This document shows, in pieces, positions 52,401-63,073 of a DNA stretch of 64,000 nucleotides. The notes beneath the pieces were generated by a model that worked only from the letters and a program-made list of their open reading frames with translations, had not been told where the DNA came from and made no database searches. A program made the translations under genes and the position numbers. Origin of the DNA: Durusdinium trenchii (lineage: Eukaryota > Sar > Dinophyceae > Suessiales > Symbiodiniaceae); assembly GCA_963970005.1 (NCBI GenBank), contig CAXAMN010013903.1, positions 100,265 through 164,264 on the forward strand, in the 5' to 3' direction. Each line of letters begins with the position of its first letter. The stretch's first letter is position 1.

Positions 52401-53302
52401 CAAATCCACCGAACAAGAACGGCACGCACCAACCGAGCTGTTTGCCCAAAATCACCCACCAAAACCAACATCTTACAACCAAAACTCCACCTTCCCAAAC
52501 AGCCACGCTCCACTGCCCTCGTTTGGCCATGGGTCATTCTGAACCAAACGCCTATTTGGACCAACCCACGTCCGTTGGGACCAACCCCCTCATCCACGAC
52601 CGAACCGACGAGTTGTTGCGCTGCGGCCAGGATGCTGCGGCCAGTAGTCGCGGTCTTCATGATTGCCTTCGTGCCCGAAGGAGGAGGAGCTCGGAGCCCG
52701 GCGCTCCGAGGAGTAGGACGCGGAGGGTCTTGGAACCGCGAGCTTCGACGACATGGATCGAGCCGTAGAAAAATCCAGCGCTTTCACGTTTTGCGGTGGT
52801 TTTGAACGCCAAGGCGGGGCGACCCAAGAAGTTAGCGTTCTCTCCTTGGGTTTTCGATTTGGACAAGTTGGAGGTCAGGCTGGTCAACTGGCCTTCCACT
52901 GTGCCTTCCCAAAGCAACTGATCATGCTGAGAATATGCTGATATGCTGCATTCACATCGTAAAGGTGAATGGAATGGGTTGTGAATTTTGGGCTGCACCT
53001 TCGATCGAAGCTGGCGGCCATTCAGGTGCTCCATTTGGTGAACCGCAGAAATGACACGCCCGACAAGCCCAGATCAAAAGGGGTGAGAGTGAGCTATGCA
53101 AAACCTTCGTCTTCGTTTCAAATGTTCATCGCTCTTCAGGCCTCTTTTTGATTCCTGATTCGCTATGAAGCCCGTCCCTGCCCACATGTTCATGAAAAAA
53201 ATATTCCAAGAAAGTCGTTGGCCCTTTCTGTTACAGACGGACCGTCTCGGTGGCCTCTGGTCACATAGATGCACTCGGGCGCGGCAATCTTGTAAGCAAG
53301 AA
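49412..53302. other. Long gene-poor stretch
   Basis: Small direct repeats occur at 49906-49965 (AGCGATGGCC(C/T)CCAACCT twice) and a GGGAGACCTCCCAGGCG word at about 49998, shared with family I. An A-run lies at 52270-52281. Several frames are open (51249-51836 minus, 52217-52660 minus), but none carries a motif or a convincing exon boundary. Confidence 0.35.
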
Positions 53303-53372
53303 CCTGGACATGCGAACATCACCATCACCATCGGAGCACAGCACGTGCGAGGAGGACGTCGTTCAGATGGTC
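53303..53372 (-). pseudogene. Damaged paralogue of the EF-hand exon
   Basis: The minus strand reads LNDVLLARA, then needs a frame change to give SDGDGDVRMSRF. The bases line up with 7430-7497 (LHDALLARA and RRDGDGRVSAPEF), including CCTCCTCGCACGTGCT. The loop glutamate is lost. The upstream flank also matches, so intron and exon were copied together before decay. Confidence 0.5.
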
Positions 53373-53400
53373 CAACAAGTAACAAGACCACGAAAAAACC

Positions 53401-53475
53401 CGTGGTTTCAGAGGCCTCCCAAGTTCGGTGGTGCTATGGACCCCCATCTTGTCAGGACATGTAGGAACCACTGTA
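53401..53475 (-). mobile_element. Family C element, diverged copy
   Basis: On the minus strand: ACAGTGGTTCCTACATG, GACAAGATGGGGGTCCATAG and AACTTGGGAGGCC, ending CTCTGAAACCACG, which is inverted to the start. It lies just upstream of the damaged EF-hand exon, as the 7530 copy does for the intact one. Confidence 0.55.
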
Positions 53476-55333
53476 GTAGTCCTAGAAATCCTGCACCATT
53501 TGAGGCAGACCATTTGGTTCTAAACACGGTGGATCCAGCTGGTCGAATTCTTCCGTCAGTGGTTAGAACAATATATTATATAGTATATGGTTGTTGTGGG
53601 CTGTTCATTGCAGTCTGTATCGCGTTTTCTCACGTGTACTGTACCGCCTTGGAAGGTCCTAGAAACATGTCAACTCCAGAAAGGCCAGCATTTGTTTGAC
53701 ACACCCTGTTTGTAGAGCAGCCAAAGAATAGAAATCCAGAAGTGAACAAGCAAAACGATCCATCAAAAAATCCAACGAGCATCTGTACCAGAGCAAGCTT
53801 GCCTCATTGCAGGCAATCCTCGGGGTCCCATTTGGCGCTGGTCCTTTGAGGGGAAGTAGCCGGCAAGTGGATATTCAATTCCTCCTTTCCGCCCAAGGTG
53901 TCTTGACCGCCTGACCGCTTCTCCTTTCCTCCGCCTAAAGTGCAAAAGTTGTTCTATTGGCTCAACGATTGATAAATTTGTGTGTGTGTGTGTCACTATA
54001 CATGTATATATTAGTATAGTATACCAATATATACATCAAATATGTATATCATGCACAGCTCGCGAACTTGCTTGGCCGCCAATGTCAAGCGCTTCGTCAA
54101 CGACTCGCCCCCCTCAGCACCCCGGCCGAGGCCCAAATCTGCAGGGCGCGCTGCCCCCCGCGGCGCTCCGAGTCGCCGCGGTCCTCGGTTTCGTCGGGCA
54201 GTCGCGGAGGACGCGGAGGACGGCGGCGGTGTCTCCGGTGTGTGGATGCTGGAGGTCACTAGTTTCGAGAAAGGCCTCCAACTGAACAATCATCCACTGA
54301 GGCCCTGGTAATCGAACGTGAGACGGTGGGTACGACGAGACAAAGTTCCGCTTCCTCCAAGAAAAGTGATGTTCCACACGGGTTCTCGGGTAGGTCCTTT
54401 GGAACATTGACCAAGCTTTGGTCCCCAATGAGAAGTGACTCGACTGGCAGGGCACTTGACTGGAAGCCAGGTTGATCCAATCAACATCTGACAGGTTCTG
54501 ACTGAGGAGTGGGACAAGATCTGACGGAGTCTATTTGTTGGAAGAAACCACAGGTACTTATACTGTATATACCCTCGCAAGTACCGTGTCGGCCAAAAAG
54601 GGATACTCCTACCACCAAGCAGGAGAGGACCTCGAGTGACTCTTTCATTGGCTTTCCCTGCTGAGATCAGGTGCTGAAAAGGGCTCCCCTAGTCAAACAG
54701 TCTGTGTGTGTGTGTCATGTAAACCCATTGACTTGCGAACATCTGCTTTCGGATGTGTTCCGACCCAGGCACAGCGGCACACCCTGAGTCGACAAGGCAC
54801 ACAAATATCACCGTTGAAGAGGTAGACCAAGTCTTTGCTTGGTAGCCCTTCTGTCTTCCAAATGTGCACAACATCTTTCAAGTGACCTCAGCGACTGTGG
54901 TGACTGTGGTGACTGTGGTGACCAAGTACTCACGACCGCTTTCGTCAAATCCGACAGAGGACGATGCAAGACGACAGGTACTTGCCAATCATTACACCTC
55001 ATCAAGGGTCTCTTGGGCCGCGCTTGGGCTACAGAACCCTGGTAGCTGGTCCCGTCCGCCCGGCCGCGGTTGGTTTCAAGGGCCGAGGCTCCATGGGTAT
55101 CTCCCAGGATGACGAGGCGACCGGCAGGGACGCTCAAGCGCAGGAGCATCGGCTCCCATCGCACCAGCTCCTGGGGAGGCCGTGTTGGACTGTCGCAGAA
55201 TGGATGTGGATCATAATGGTCTTTTCGTATTCAATCATATTCTCACGGTATGCACACAACATGCGGATCTCCAACCGAATTGATCTTCGTCAAGTCCACA
55301 GAACCGTCGCTGCCCCGGGTGTGGAAAGCTCAG
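53476..55333. other. Gene-poor, microsatellites
   Basis: (GT)n tracts lie at 53978-53993 and 54700-54716, TATA-rich DNA at 53565-53580 and 54000-54040, and a GACTGTGGT 9-base tandem repeat at 54892-54921. No gene was supported. Confidence 0.45.
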
Positions 55334-55885
55334 TCAAGCTACCCATGCCGGTAGAGCCTTGAAAAAGCGGATTCGTACGGATTCGTCAGATTCACAGTTG
55401 ACCAAACCTGGAGTCGAGTGGCCTTTTACTTGCTCCTGATCAAGTGGCCCTAGAACATTATCCAGCATCTTCACCTGAGAAATCAGGTCAACTAGGAATC
55501 GATTAAGCTCCTTAGTTAGACTCTTGAAAAAGAGAAGCATTCGAGTGGCTTCATCCCTCTGGCCAAAAAGGGTACAGAAAAACATGTTCCCACATGTTCG
55601 CACTAGATCCTTCCTGTGGCTTTGCAGGTCTGTTGCAGCTTTGAGACTTATAACTTTCAGGTATGAAACGAGCTGTGGAGCTTGGAGAAGGCTCCCTGTT
55701 TCGGCAAGAACTGGATACCCCCTGTAGCTCCCAAGCCGGAAAGCTCCCTCCGAACCGCAGCAGCTGTCGAAAAGGTCGGAAACTGTGCAGTCTAAAGCTT
55801 TTCCAACTGTGGGGAGTCTTCTCGCCGCTGAAACATCTGGATCACCTCGAAAATATGGCTGGTCTGGTCCTGTGCAAGTCCCTGA
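55334..55885 (-). CDS. Probable long exon, unknown protein
   Basis: The minus frame is open for 184 codons from a TAG at 55886 to a TGA. It reads, in order, QPYFRGDPDVSAARRLPTVG, KALDCTVSDLFDSCCGSEGA, RLGSYRGYPVLAETGSLLQA, LKAATDLQSHRKDLVRTCGN and LFFKSLTKELNRFLVDLIS. The middle and end look like amphipathic helices. A GTAAAA donor after CAGGAGCAA (about 55422) may end the exon before the stop; TTAGTCAG near 55882 could be the acceptor. No methionine lies near the 5' end, so it is internal. It has no copy elsewhere in the window and no recognised family. Confidence 0.55.
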   Translation of the reverse strand, partial: SGTCTGPDQPYFRGDPDVSAARRLPTVGKALDCTVSDLFDSCCGSEGAFRLGSYRGYPVLAETGSLLQAPQLVSYLKVISLKAATDLQSHRKDLVRTCGNMFFCTLFGQRDEATRMLLFFKSLTKELNRFLVDLISQVKMLDNVLGPLDQEQVKGHSTPGLVNCESDESVRIRFFKALPAWVA

Positions 55886-56429
55886 CTAAGCTTGCTTTGG
55901 TGTCAAATGCACTTCTTGCTCGGGGCTCCTTGCCCGCACGCACCAGGGCCAACAACAAGCTGCAGGGCAAGGGATTTTCGCCATTCGAGCAGGACCTCAC
56001 TCACTAATGAAAAACCGAAGTTCGCTTACAGGGTCTCACAAAACATATTTTTTGATGTGTATAATTCCTAAACCTGAACGCAGCCAGGGTGCTGAAATAC
56101 GCTGTGTGCATCTTCCCACGTCATAGTGCCTGCAAAGCAGTCTTGGCAGCATTGCAAGTCAAACAAGTGAGAACAGACCTTGCCAGCAACTGTATATATC
56201 GAGGACAACATGTGTGGTTGATCTACGCCGGCGTCTCAAAAAGCGGGGACAACCCACGCGTCTTCATCACATTGTTCCTGTCAGCAGGCCACAAAGATGC
56301 TGACCGCACAGTTTCAGCAAACATGCAGAATGCACAGTTTCAAGACATTCAGATTCGCATGGATCCTACCGAGTGTAGAGGCCGGCCGCTGCGCCGCTCG
56401 TGTCGCAACATGTCGCAACATGTCGCACA
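55886..56429. other. No firmly supported gene
   Basis: A plus frame from 56089 (VLAALQVKQVRTDLASNCIY) is open and natural in part. CAACATGTCG occurs twice at 56405-56425. Confidence 0.35.
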
Positions 56430-56500
56430 TCTTCACCGCGGAGTCTCTTCAGTTGGGACGTCTCTACACCTGGTCGACCCCGGCACCATCGCCCGGTTCG
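56430..56500 (+). CDS. Possible exon leading into a family A element
   Basis: The plus frame reads GVSSVGTSLHLVDPGTIARF and ES up to the element at 56501, and continues into it. The element's donor-like site (TTGGAG then GAAGGA) lies in the same sense. The upstream border was not fixed. The evidence is weak on its own but matches the arrangement at 9.4 kb and 40.1 kb. Confidence 0.3.
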
Positions 56501-56597
56501 AGTCACGTTCGACGGGGTGCCGAACTTGGAGGAAGGAGTTGGGTACCCCTGTCATATCCACTCACTGGATGGGATTAAAAACCACTCCTTTGTGACT
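56501..56597 (+). mobile_element. Family A element, divergent ends
   Basis: AGTCACGTTCGACGGGGTGC at the left and ACCACTCCTTTGTGACT at the right. The body GCCGAACTTGGAGG, TATCCACTCACTGGATGGGA and TTAAAA matches the other copies in reverse complement. Only the outer AGTCAC still pairs well. Confidence 0.72.
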
Positions 56598-57483
56598 GGT
56601 ACTTGAAGTGAGAACCCTGCCTCTCGGTATCGAAAAAAAGAAGAACTGCAGAATCTTCGGCGTTTGAGTGACCCTCCACCCACCCATGCCCATGCCTGCT
56701 GTGATGTGGCTTAGCAAGGTGCTCCAAGGTGTGGGCACTGGCCTATCCGAGCGTCGTGCCGCACCACCCAGGACCCGGCTCAGATGGATTGATGGGGTTC
56801 GAAGTACGGTTTGATGCGGTAAGATTTCGGAACCTTCCCTATAGAACTCCGAAACACCAAGAACATCCAAAAACCAGATGGGCTAAGGACCTTCTTACCT
56901 ATAAAAACACGAGACGGTGTTGAGAAAAATGACTCAATGACCAAAGCATCAATGTTGTGCTGTTCTTTTTTAAATAGAGAGGAGGTTCTCATCTTCTCCA
57001 CCCTCTCTCTGTCTAAAAGCGCAGATCGGATGCTTCATTCGGTCCGTTCTCCGGAAAAACGACCGAGACGGCGAGACCATCGGCTGAAACAGCCAGGGGC
57101 GTTGCTCGTCGGACCACCGAAGCCAAACCCTTCGTGGCATCCGCGCGTGTTATCCGGGCCGCTTCGCGGGCATCGAAAGCCCGAGACGACTGGAGCATCT
57201 GCTGGATTTGCTGAACGGATCAGAAGGCAGTCCGAAGCTGTGCCAAGCTTCTCTGCCCCCGGCGCGAAGTCTGGACCCGAATCCTGACTGGAGGGCGTCT
57301 GGGTGCCTCCACCCCTCCAAACGTCCGGAACGAAGGTGAGGGTCGGGACCCGCTCGAACCCGTTGACCCAAATTGAAGCTCTTGCTCTGTGTGTACCACA
57401 GCAAATGGAATGACAAAGGCAAAACGGGTTGTTCCAAAAGGGTGTGAAGAGTAAACACAGGTACCCCAGTACCTCACAGTACC
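56598..57483. other. No supported gene
   Basis: GC-rich frames at 57035-57525 on the minus strand overlap each other; none stands out. Confidence 0.4.
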
Positions 57484-57607
57484 TTCCTGGAACCCCAAAC
57501 AACTAGAAACAAATGGTTGTTCCAATATGGCAATTGAAATCCTTTACATAGGAAATGGTTGTTTGGGAAAACATCCATTTCTTTCTGGTTGTTTGGGGTT
57601 CCAGGTT
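57484..57607. mobile_element. Family H element, copy 2 (inverted)
   Basis: Begins TTCCTGGAACCCCAAACAAC and ends GTTGTTTGGGGTTCCAGGTT. The body equals the reverse complement of 42457-42580 as far as I can read. Here TT, not TA, flanks both sides of the core, consistent with a 2-bp target duplication made separately at each site. Confidence 0.9.
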
Positions 57608-60600
57608 ACCCTCTTTACTCAACTTGACTCTTTACATGATCGAAAACGCCCGGATGCCCCTCCCCACGGGGTTCACGCCTCGGCACGGCCTGCTTTGAAC
57701 CTCTCGTCGCGTGGCTCACGAAGAAAACACTCCCAGCAGGAAGCTCCCAAGCGCTCTCTTCGGGCATCACAGCAGAAATGGATCAAAGATGTTAAAAGAT
57801 TCCTGTAAGAGTCTGTAAGAGTGATTCAATTTAAGCTGAGATAAGAAAAGGAAAGAAGGTCAGAGCGATCCACAATAGACACACCACTTCAAAACCAAAA
57901 GCCACCGCGCCCCCCGTATGTGCGCGCCACCTCCGCCCTCCCACCTCCACCAAAAAAAAAGAAACCTCCTTATCTGGGGACGGGTCGCGAGACGTCACCT
58001 GGTTGTCCAGGTCCACCGTGGATAGGTCGTGCCCGGTCGGGAGACCGCCACGCCACAGCCGTGCCCGGTCGTGTCCAACGGTCGGTCCGAAGCCCCCGCC
58101 GGAGTCGGACGGTGCGACCCCCGGGAGTCGCATGCGGCCGGTTTCGGATCGGAAGATTTTCCAGGTGTTCAAAGCACCGGAATTCCAGTGATCCAAAGCA
58201 CCGGCCGACAGCACGCAGCAGCCTCATGTGGAAGTGGAAAGCCACTTGTTTTGCAGATGAAAAAGCCTCGTCTTCCTGTCAGCACCACGGTCCACCCATC
58301 CACCGATCTGGTGTGAAAAAGACACGCCGACAGCTCGCTCCGAAGCTCCCAGCACATCCTCGCGCGACCCCGCGCGGCCGCGGAACGCGGCCTGGACGTT
58401 CGGTGCCGCGCAGCGCTTCGAAGGCCTTCCGCTGCTTCGAGGAGAAGCGGAGCGCATCGCTCTCGCTCTTGGCCTGACTCACAGGCGCCGGTGCTGTGGG
58501 GAGGTCGGTGGGCAGAGGTGCCGGGTGAAGACGAAGGAGGAAAGTACACCAAGGCAGATCACGCAAGACACCAGGCGAAGTCATCCAGGCGAAGGGAAAT
58601 AGAATCTTCGTAGTTTCACAGCCCCGTTTTCATCTTTTGTCCACAGCGGACGCCTTTCAATCAGAAGCATCATCAAAAACCCGCCAAGCGCAGAAAAAGT
58701 AATAAAAGATAATAAAAGAACTCAAACATCTTCTAAAGCACCGGGAAAAAAAAACAAACCCCACTGCTGTCTTTCCCCACTGCTCGTGTCGTCTGACTTC
58801 GAACCTCGAGGCCCTGAAGTAGACGGCGAAGCACTGCTTTGTCTTGGGGCAACAAGACCTGACACGTGCGCGTCACGCCCAACGAAGACCAGCCCGGGGC
58901 CCACATGGCCAATGTCCGTTGGAAGAAGGAAGACCTCACTGGGTGCAAGGCACAAGAAGACCCACCCAATTATAGGACACAAGCAACAATCTTTGAGGTC
59001 TTCGCCCTAAAAGTCTAATGGGTAAAAAGGACTGGCAGGTTTGAAGGCCACACAAATACTGGCAGGTCAATCTGGTCCGTCATCCTGTCAAGATTGACTG
59101 TGTCAATTGACGCAACAACATGAGGCAAGCCAATTCTTGGCCTTCTTCAATCCGCTGCTGCAGGAAGGCACACACCAACTACCTGCGACAGCGATGCTCG
59201 GAGACTTATTGACTTATTCCGTATTCCTGGAAACGACATGAGATTGGACTGAGCGGTTGGGCAACCCCATGTCCATTCAAGTCCACGTCCATCTCCTATA
59301 AACCCGACACATGGGGAAATGTGGATCACCTTCAAATGAGTTCACCCCTTGCTTGCACCTGCCAGCAGTGTAGCTGTTCCAAAACCCATCTATTCTTACA
59401 GGAGAATCAAACATCATCAAGTGTCCTTCCTAAAGCAGCAAAATTCATTCTCCCACAGCTCTGCCATCAACTTAAGAACTCAGATCTGCCTTGTGGCCGA
59501 CATGTTCCACTCCATCAGTTCCAACTGCTCACTGCTCTGCGCAGCGTGGACGGTTTTTCGGGAATCGGAGGTGGATCGAAGGAAAGGAGGTGGATCGAAA
59601 GGAATTCTTCCCCATCAGTTCCTTCTTCCCATTCTTCCCCATCCTTCCCCATCGTTCCCCTCGCAGGCGACCTACCTCCTCCCACGGGGTCGACCGTCCG
59701 CGAGAGAGGGTGCGCCGCCCGAGGTTTCGGCGCCTTCTTCGGACTGCAAGCCTGCAAGATGGGGTCAGTGAACAAAGGAGAAGGGAAGGCCTTCTGAGTC
59801 GGCAGACCAGTATAGATAGTATAGTGTGGAATCGAAGTGAACTCCAATTGGAGATTTGCGAATTCCACTGCCCATTTGGGCTGCAAAAACAGGATTTCTC
59901 CCTTTTTGAACTTGGGATCTTCCTGCTGTGCGTCCTACTGACCAAGCCTTGGAGTGGACACGCACCAAGAAGACCCCTCCTTTTTTGCAGGTCCCAAGCC
60001 TCCCAAAACCTGGATGCTAGACACCCAACCGTTCCCTGAACATCGGGCACCGCGCCGATGTGGCAGCGCCCAAGATCGGACGTCACGGAAGACACCGTAC
60101 ACAGGCGCGCGGGGCCTGCGAGGAAATGGGACCTCGAGGCCGACCTGGTGACGGGAAGCCTGGACCTGTTCTTTTTGGGATCGGACCCGAATCCTGACTG
60201 GTTCGAAACCAATCCCGATCGGTTTTGGGTTCGGGACCCGCTTCCGGGGCTGTGAACGCGTCTGGGTGGGAGAAGGAACAGGTCGAAACAATCGACCGTC
60301 GCACTGCTTCGGACCTCTCATCCCCCCAAATCATGCTCCTGATTCTTATACTATAGTTGCCATTGGTATCGATGGGCACGACTTGCTCCCCGAACTTGTT
60401 TCCTTCTCTAGTAGGGGGTGGAAGTTCTCGCTCCGAACGGCGCGGAGACGGCGCGCCGCGGCATCGGACGCCCATCGCGACGGGGCCTCGGGGAGGCGTA
60501 AAGACCACGCGGGACCCGACCTGCGGAGGCTTGGACGACCTGCCCGCCCCTTTTTGGGGCCAAAAGAGAAAAACAAAGGCAAAACCGCCCAATTCTCCAA

Positions 60601-60991
60601 GACTGAGGAATCAAAAGTGTTCTATGTAGTAATATGTAGTACATGATTCTACTTAATATCCTGTCATGTTTGGTATCCACTCAGGTCAAAATACACCTCT
60701 TCAATCAATTCCATGGTACGATGCATGTCACAGTACTTCATCTATTTCTGCAGTGTCCCGTGTCCCTATCGATGTTCTTGCTCGAACCTCAAGCCCCATG
60801 TCTCCCTGTGCCCGATTTGGAGAAGCTGCCATGCGTTGGGAAGAGGTGCGTTTGAGAGTAGTGCACTGAGTCAACAACTCCTGCTTGCATTAGCCCAAAA
60901 AGCTTGTGGAGGGGATGGAACACCAAGCCACTTGGACTGGCAGTAGCCCTTGCCGCCACACACGCAACAAACCTTGGTGCCATTGAGACAC
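57608..60991. other. Gene-poor stretch, several open GC-rich frames
   Basis: Open frames at 57831-58584 and 59491-60592 exist on both strands, in GC-rich DNA. TTCCCCATCCTTCCCCATCG repeats (59605-59660) give a short pyrimidine-rich array. No motif or good exon border was found. Confidence 0.35.
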
Positions 60992-61157
60992 CTCGTACGG
61001 ACACTCCTCCGCTGGCTCCTTGCACGTCGAACACGCTCGCAGGTTGCAGGCTGCACCGAGACGGACACCGGCCCCACTCGTGGGGCTCTCTTTTGACCAG
61101 CGATGCCATGTGGAGCCGTATCCTCTGCCAAACAAGCGGGTGAGGTCCTCGTTGAGG
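60992..61157 (-). CDS. Possible exon with a Cys-x2-Cys motif
   Basis: After TTTTTTGGTTGCAAG (acceptor at 61158) the minus frame reads LNEDLTRLFGRGYGSTWHRW, SKESPTSGAGVRLGAACNLR and ACSTCKEPAEECPYE, to a GTGTCT donor at 60991. About 20 bases on, another frame reads TKVCCVCGGKGYCQSKW. The CxxC pairs could be a zinc-binding fold split between two exons, but the spacing does not fix a family such as MYND or RING. Confidence 0.42.
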
Positions 61158-62755
61158 CTTGCAACCAAAAAATACCATGTGATTTGTTGCTGCTTTAGGG
61201 ATCTCAACAATGAGGCATCCAGTCAACACATGGGAGGCCTGGACCACGAGCTATACACCTCATGGCCCACCTTGGGTATCCAAAAAAGTGCCCTTTTTAT
61301 CCTTGGGCTGTGGCTGCGCTGTCTGGTGCAGGGAAAGTCCCGCCAGACAACTAGCAGGATCCACATCCCATACAACTTACAACATCCGTTCGAACTCTGA
61401 CTGCGATTGTCTGGAACTCCAGCATCAATCTATGGAACGAAATACAGTAATTGCCTCGTGCAGATCTTGCCAACTATGAAGCCAGGAATTCCCTCCTCCA
61501 GTTGCACAAAAGTGGCGAGCCTAAAGGGCTCAAGACTTGTGCTGGCAAAGATGAAACTTTGGATCAGGTGCCCACCAAACACCGCCTTCAAACACACCGA
61601 CAGTCACACAGTGTGTGTGCCCCCCCCGCTTGGAAGCCCGTCCGTCCTGCAACCGCAAGCGTTTGTTGGCCACCATGGCATCCAATAAGTATCATGACAG
61701 GCTGGTCATGATGCACAGCTGGTCGTGTGAACCAAAGGCGACTCTGACCCTTAAGGGGCTGGTGAACCAAAGGGGCTGGTCAATGAAGCATCCGCAGTGA
61801 CCTTTTCGTAACCGAGAATGAATCATGAGTGTTCGTCACCGGACATGCTGCGTCTGACCAACTCGTGCGGAAAATTTCGCCCGACAGGTGACATCGTCGT
61901 ACGAGGCAGGCGCTCCTCCGGTGCTCGCTCCTCCGCGATCGGCGCTGTTTCTGCAAGAGGACCGTTGGGTCAAACTGCGGAAGACTGAGCTGACACCCAC
62001 TGAGGACATGGTGATACCATGGTGATGAGCATTTTGAATCGAATCCCAGGCGATTCTTTGGAAAAATGTAGTAAAATAGAGAAGCTGAAGCCAATTTCAC
62101 GTGTCTCGATATTTCACGTGTCCTTGGGCACAACGACACGTGAGGGAACCGGACGAAGACTGCGTTTGAAAGGCCATCCAAAGGCTGCAGCCCGCCCAGC
62201 CCGGGTTGTGATACAACATATTATGATATTATGTATATGTGTGTGTGTATCATGTGAAGCCCCGAAACTCGACCTGTTCAGGTCGTCGTGGCTTTCTTAC
62301 ACTTCCGAGTCAAAGTGCTTCCCAAAGTTCAGAGAGCAACAAAATCCTTGGAACCCCTTTTTTCAGCATGGCGCCCAGTCAGAGTATTGAGTATCCAACA
62401 AACAAGTTGGAAAGCTGGATCCTGTTTTTTGCGCTACCACTACCGGTTCAAACTACCCTAGCTGAAAACGCCAGGACAGCTCTGGCCAGGGCAGCGGCAG
62501 CGGCTCTTTTCCTCTCTCCCCTTTTGGACGAGCGACCGTTCGCGCAGAGCGAACAGCTTCGCGGGCTATGGCGAGAGCCATCCAATCAGCCGCCATAAGC
62601 CTGCAAAAAAAGGACAGTCACTGGTTCGAAAGGCATCGGCACTTCAAGAGGCTCAGGCCGGGCTCTGCTTGCAGTCTCCAAGTCCAGTGATGGAAACATC
62701 CCCAATCATTAGCTACACCGTAAAGCCAAGGCTACAAATCTTGGGGTTGATCAAG
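61158..62755. other. No supported gene
   Basis: A (TG)n/TATA patch lies at about 62220-62252. Local direct repeats include GGGGCTGGTGAACCAAA and GGGGCTGGTCAATGAA (61757-61785). Short frames only. Confidence 0.4.
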
Positions 62756-63073
62756 TCATGAGAGAAGTCGTTGGGTTACAAGCCTTTTTGTTGTTGGATG
62801 AACTGGGATGAAGAATAGGGTGTCCTCCCTGTGTCGGAATGAACCTGTACAGTGGCTATTAATCACTTCGAACAAACAAATATCCCAAAACGCAGATTCT
62901 GCATCAAGAACATCAACATGATAGACTAAAAGGATTGCTTTTAAGTGCTGCTCATAGAACATTCTGCCGTGTAAACAGAAAAGCTTGAAAGCCTCAAAAA
63001 CTCGGCAAATCGAGGATTCGGTGCCCGAGCAGGCGGATCCAAAAAAGAACGAGGTTGCACTCTTCGGATCCAT
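62756..63073 (-). CDS. Possible exon, unknown protein
   Basis: The minus frame reads ICRVFEAFKLFCLHGRMFYE, QHLKAILLVYHVDVLDAES and FWDICLFEVINSHCTGSF, ending at a stop. It is aromatic- and leucine-rich. Three acceptor-like AG sites occur inside (GGCAG, GATGCAG, GTACAG), so the true exon may be a part. It is not recognised as a known family. Confidence 0.28.
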   Translation of the reverse strand: MDPKSATSFFFGSACSGTESSICRVFEAFKLFCLHGRMFYEQHLKAILLVYHVDVLDAESAFWDICLFEVINSHCTGSFRHREDTLFFIPVHPTTKRLVTQRLLS

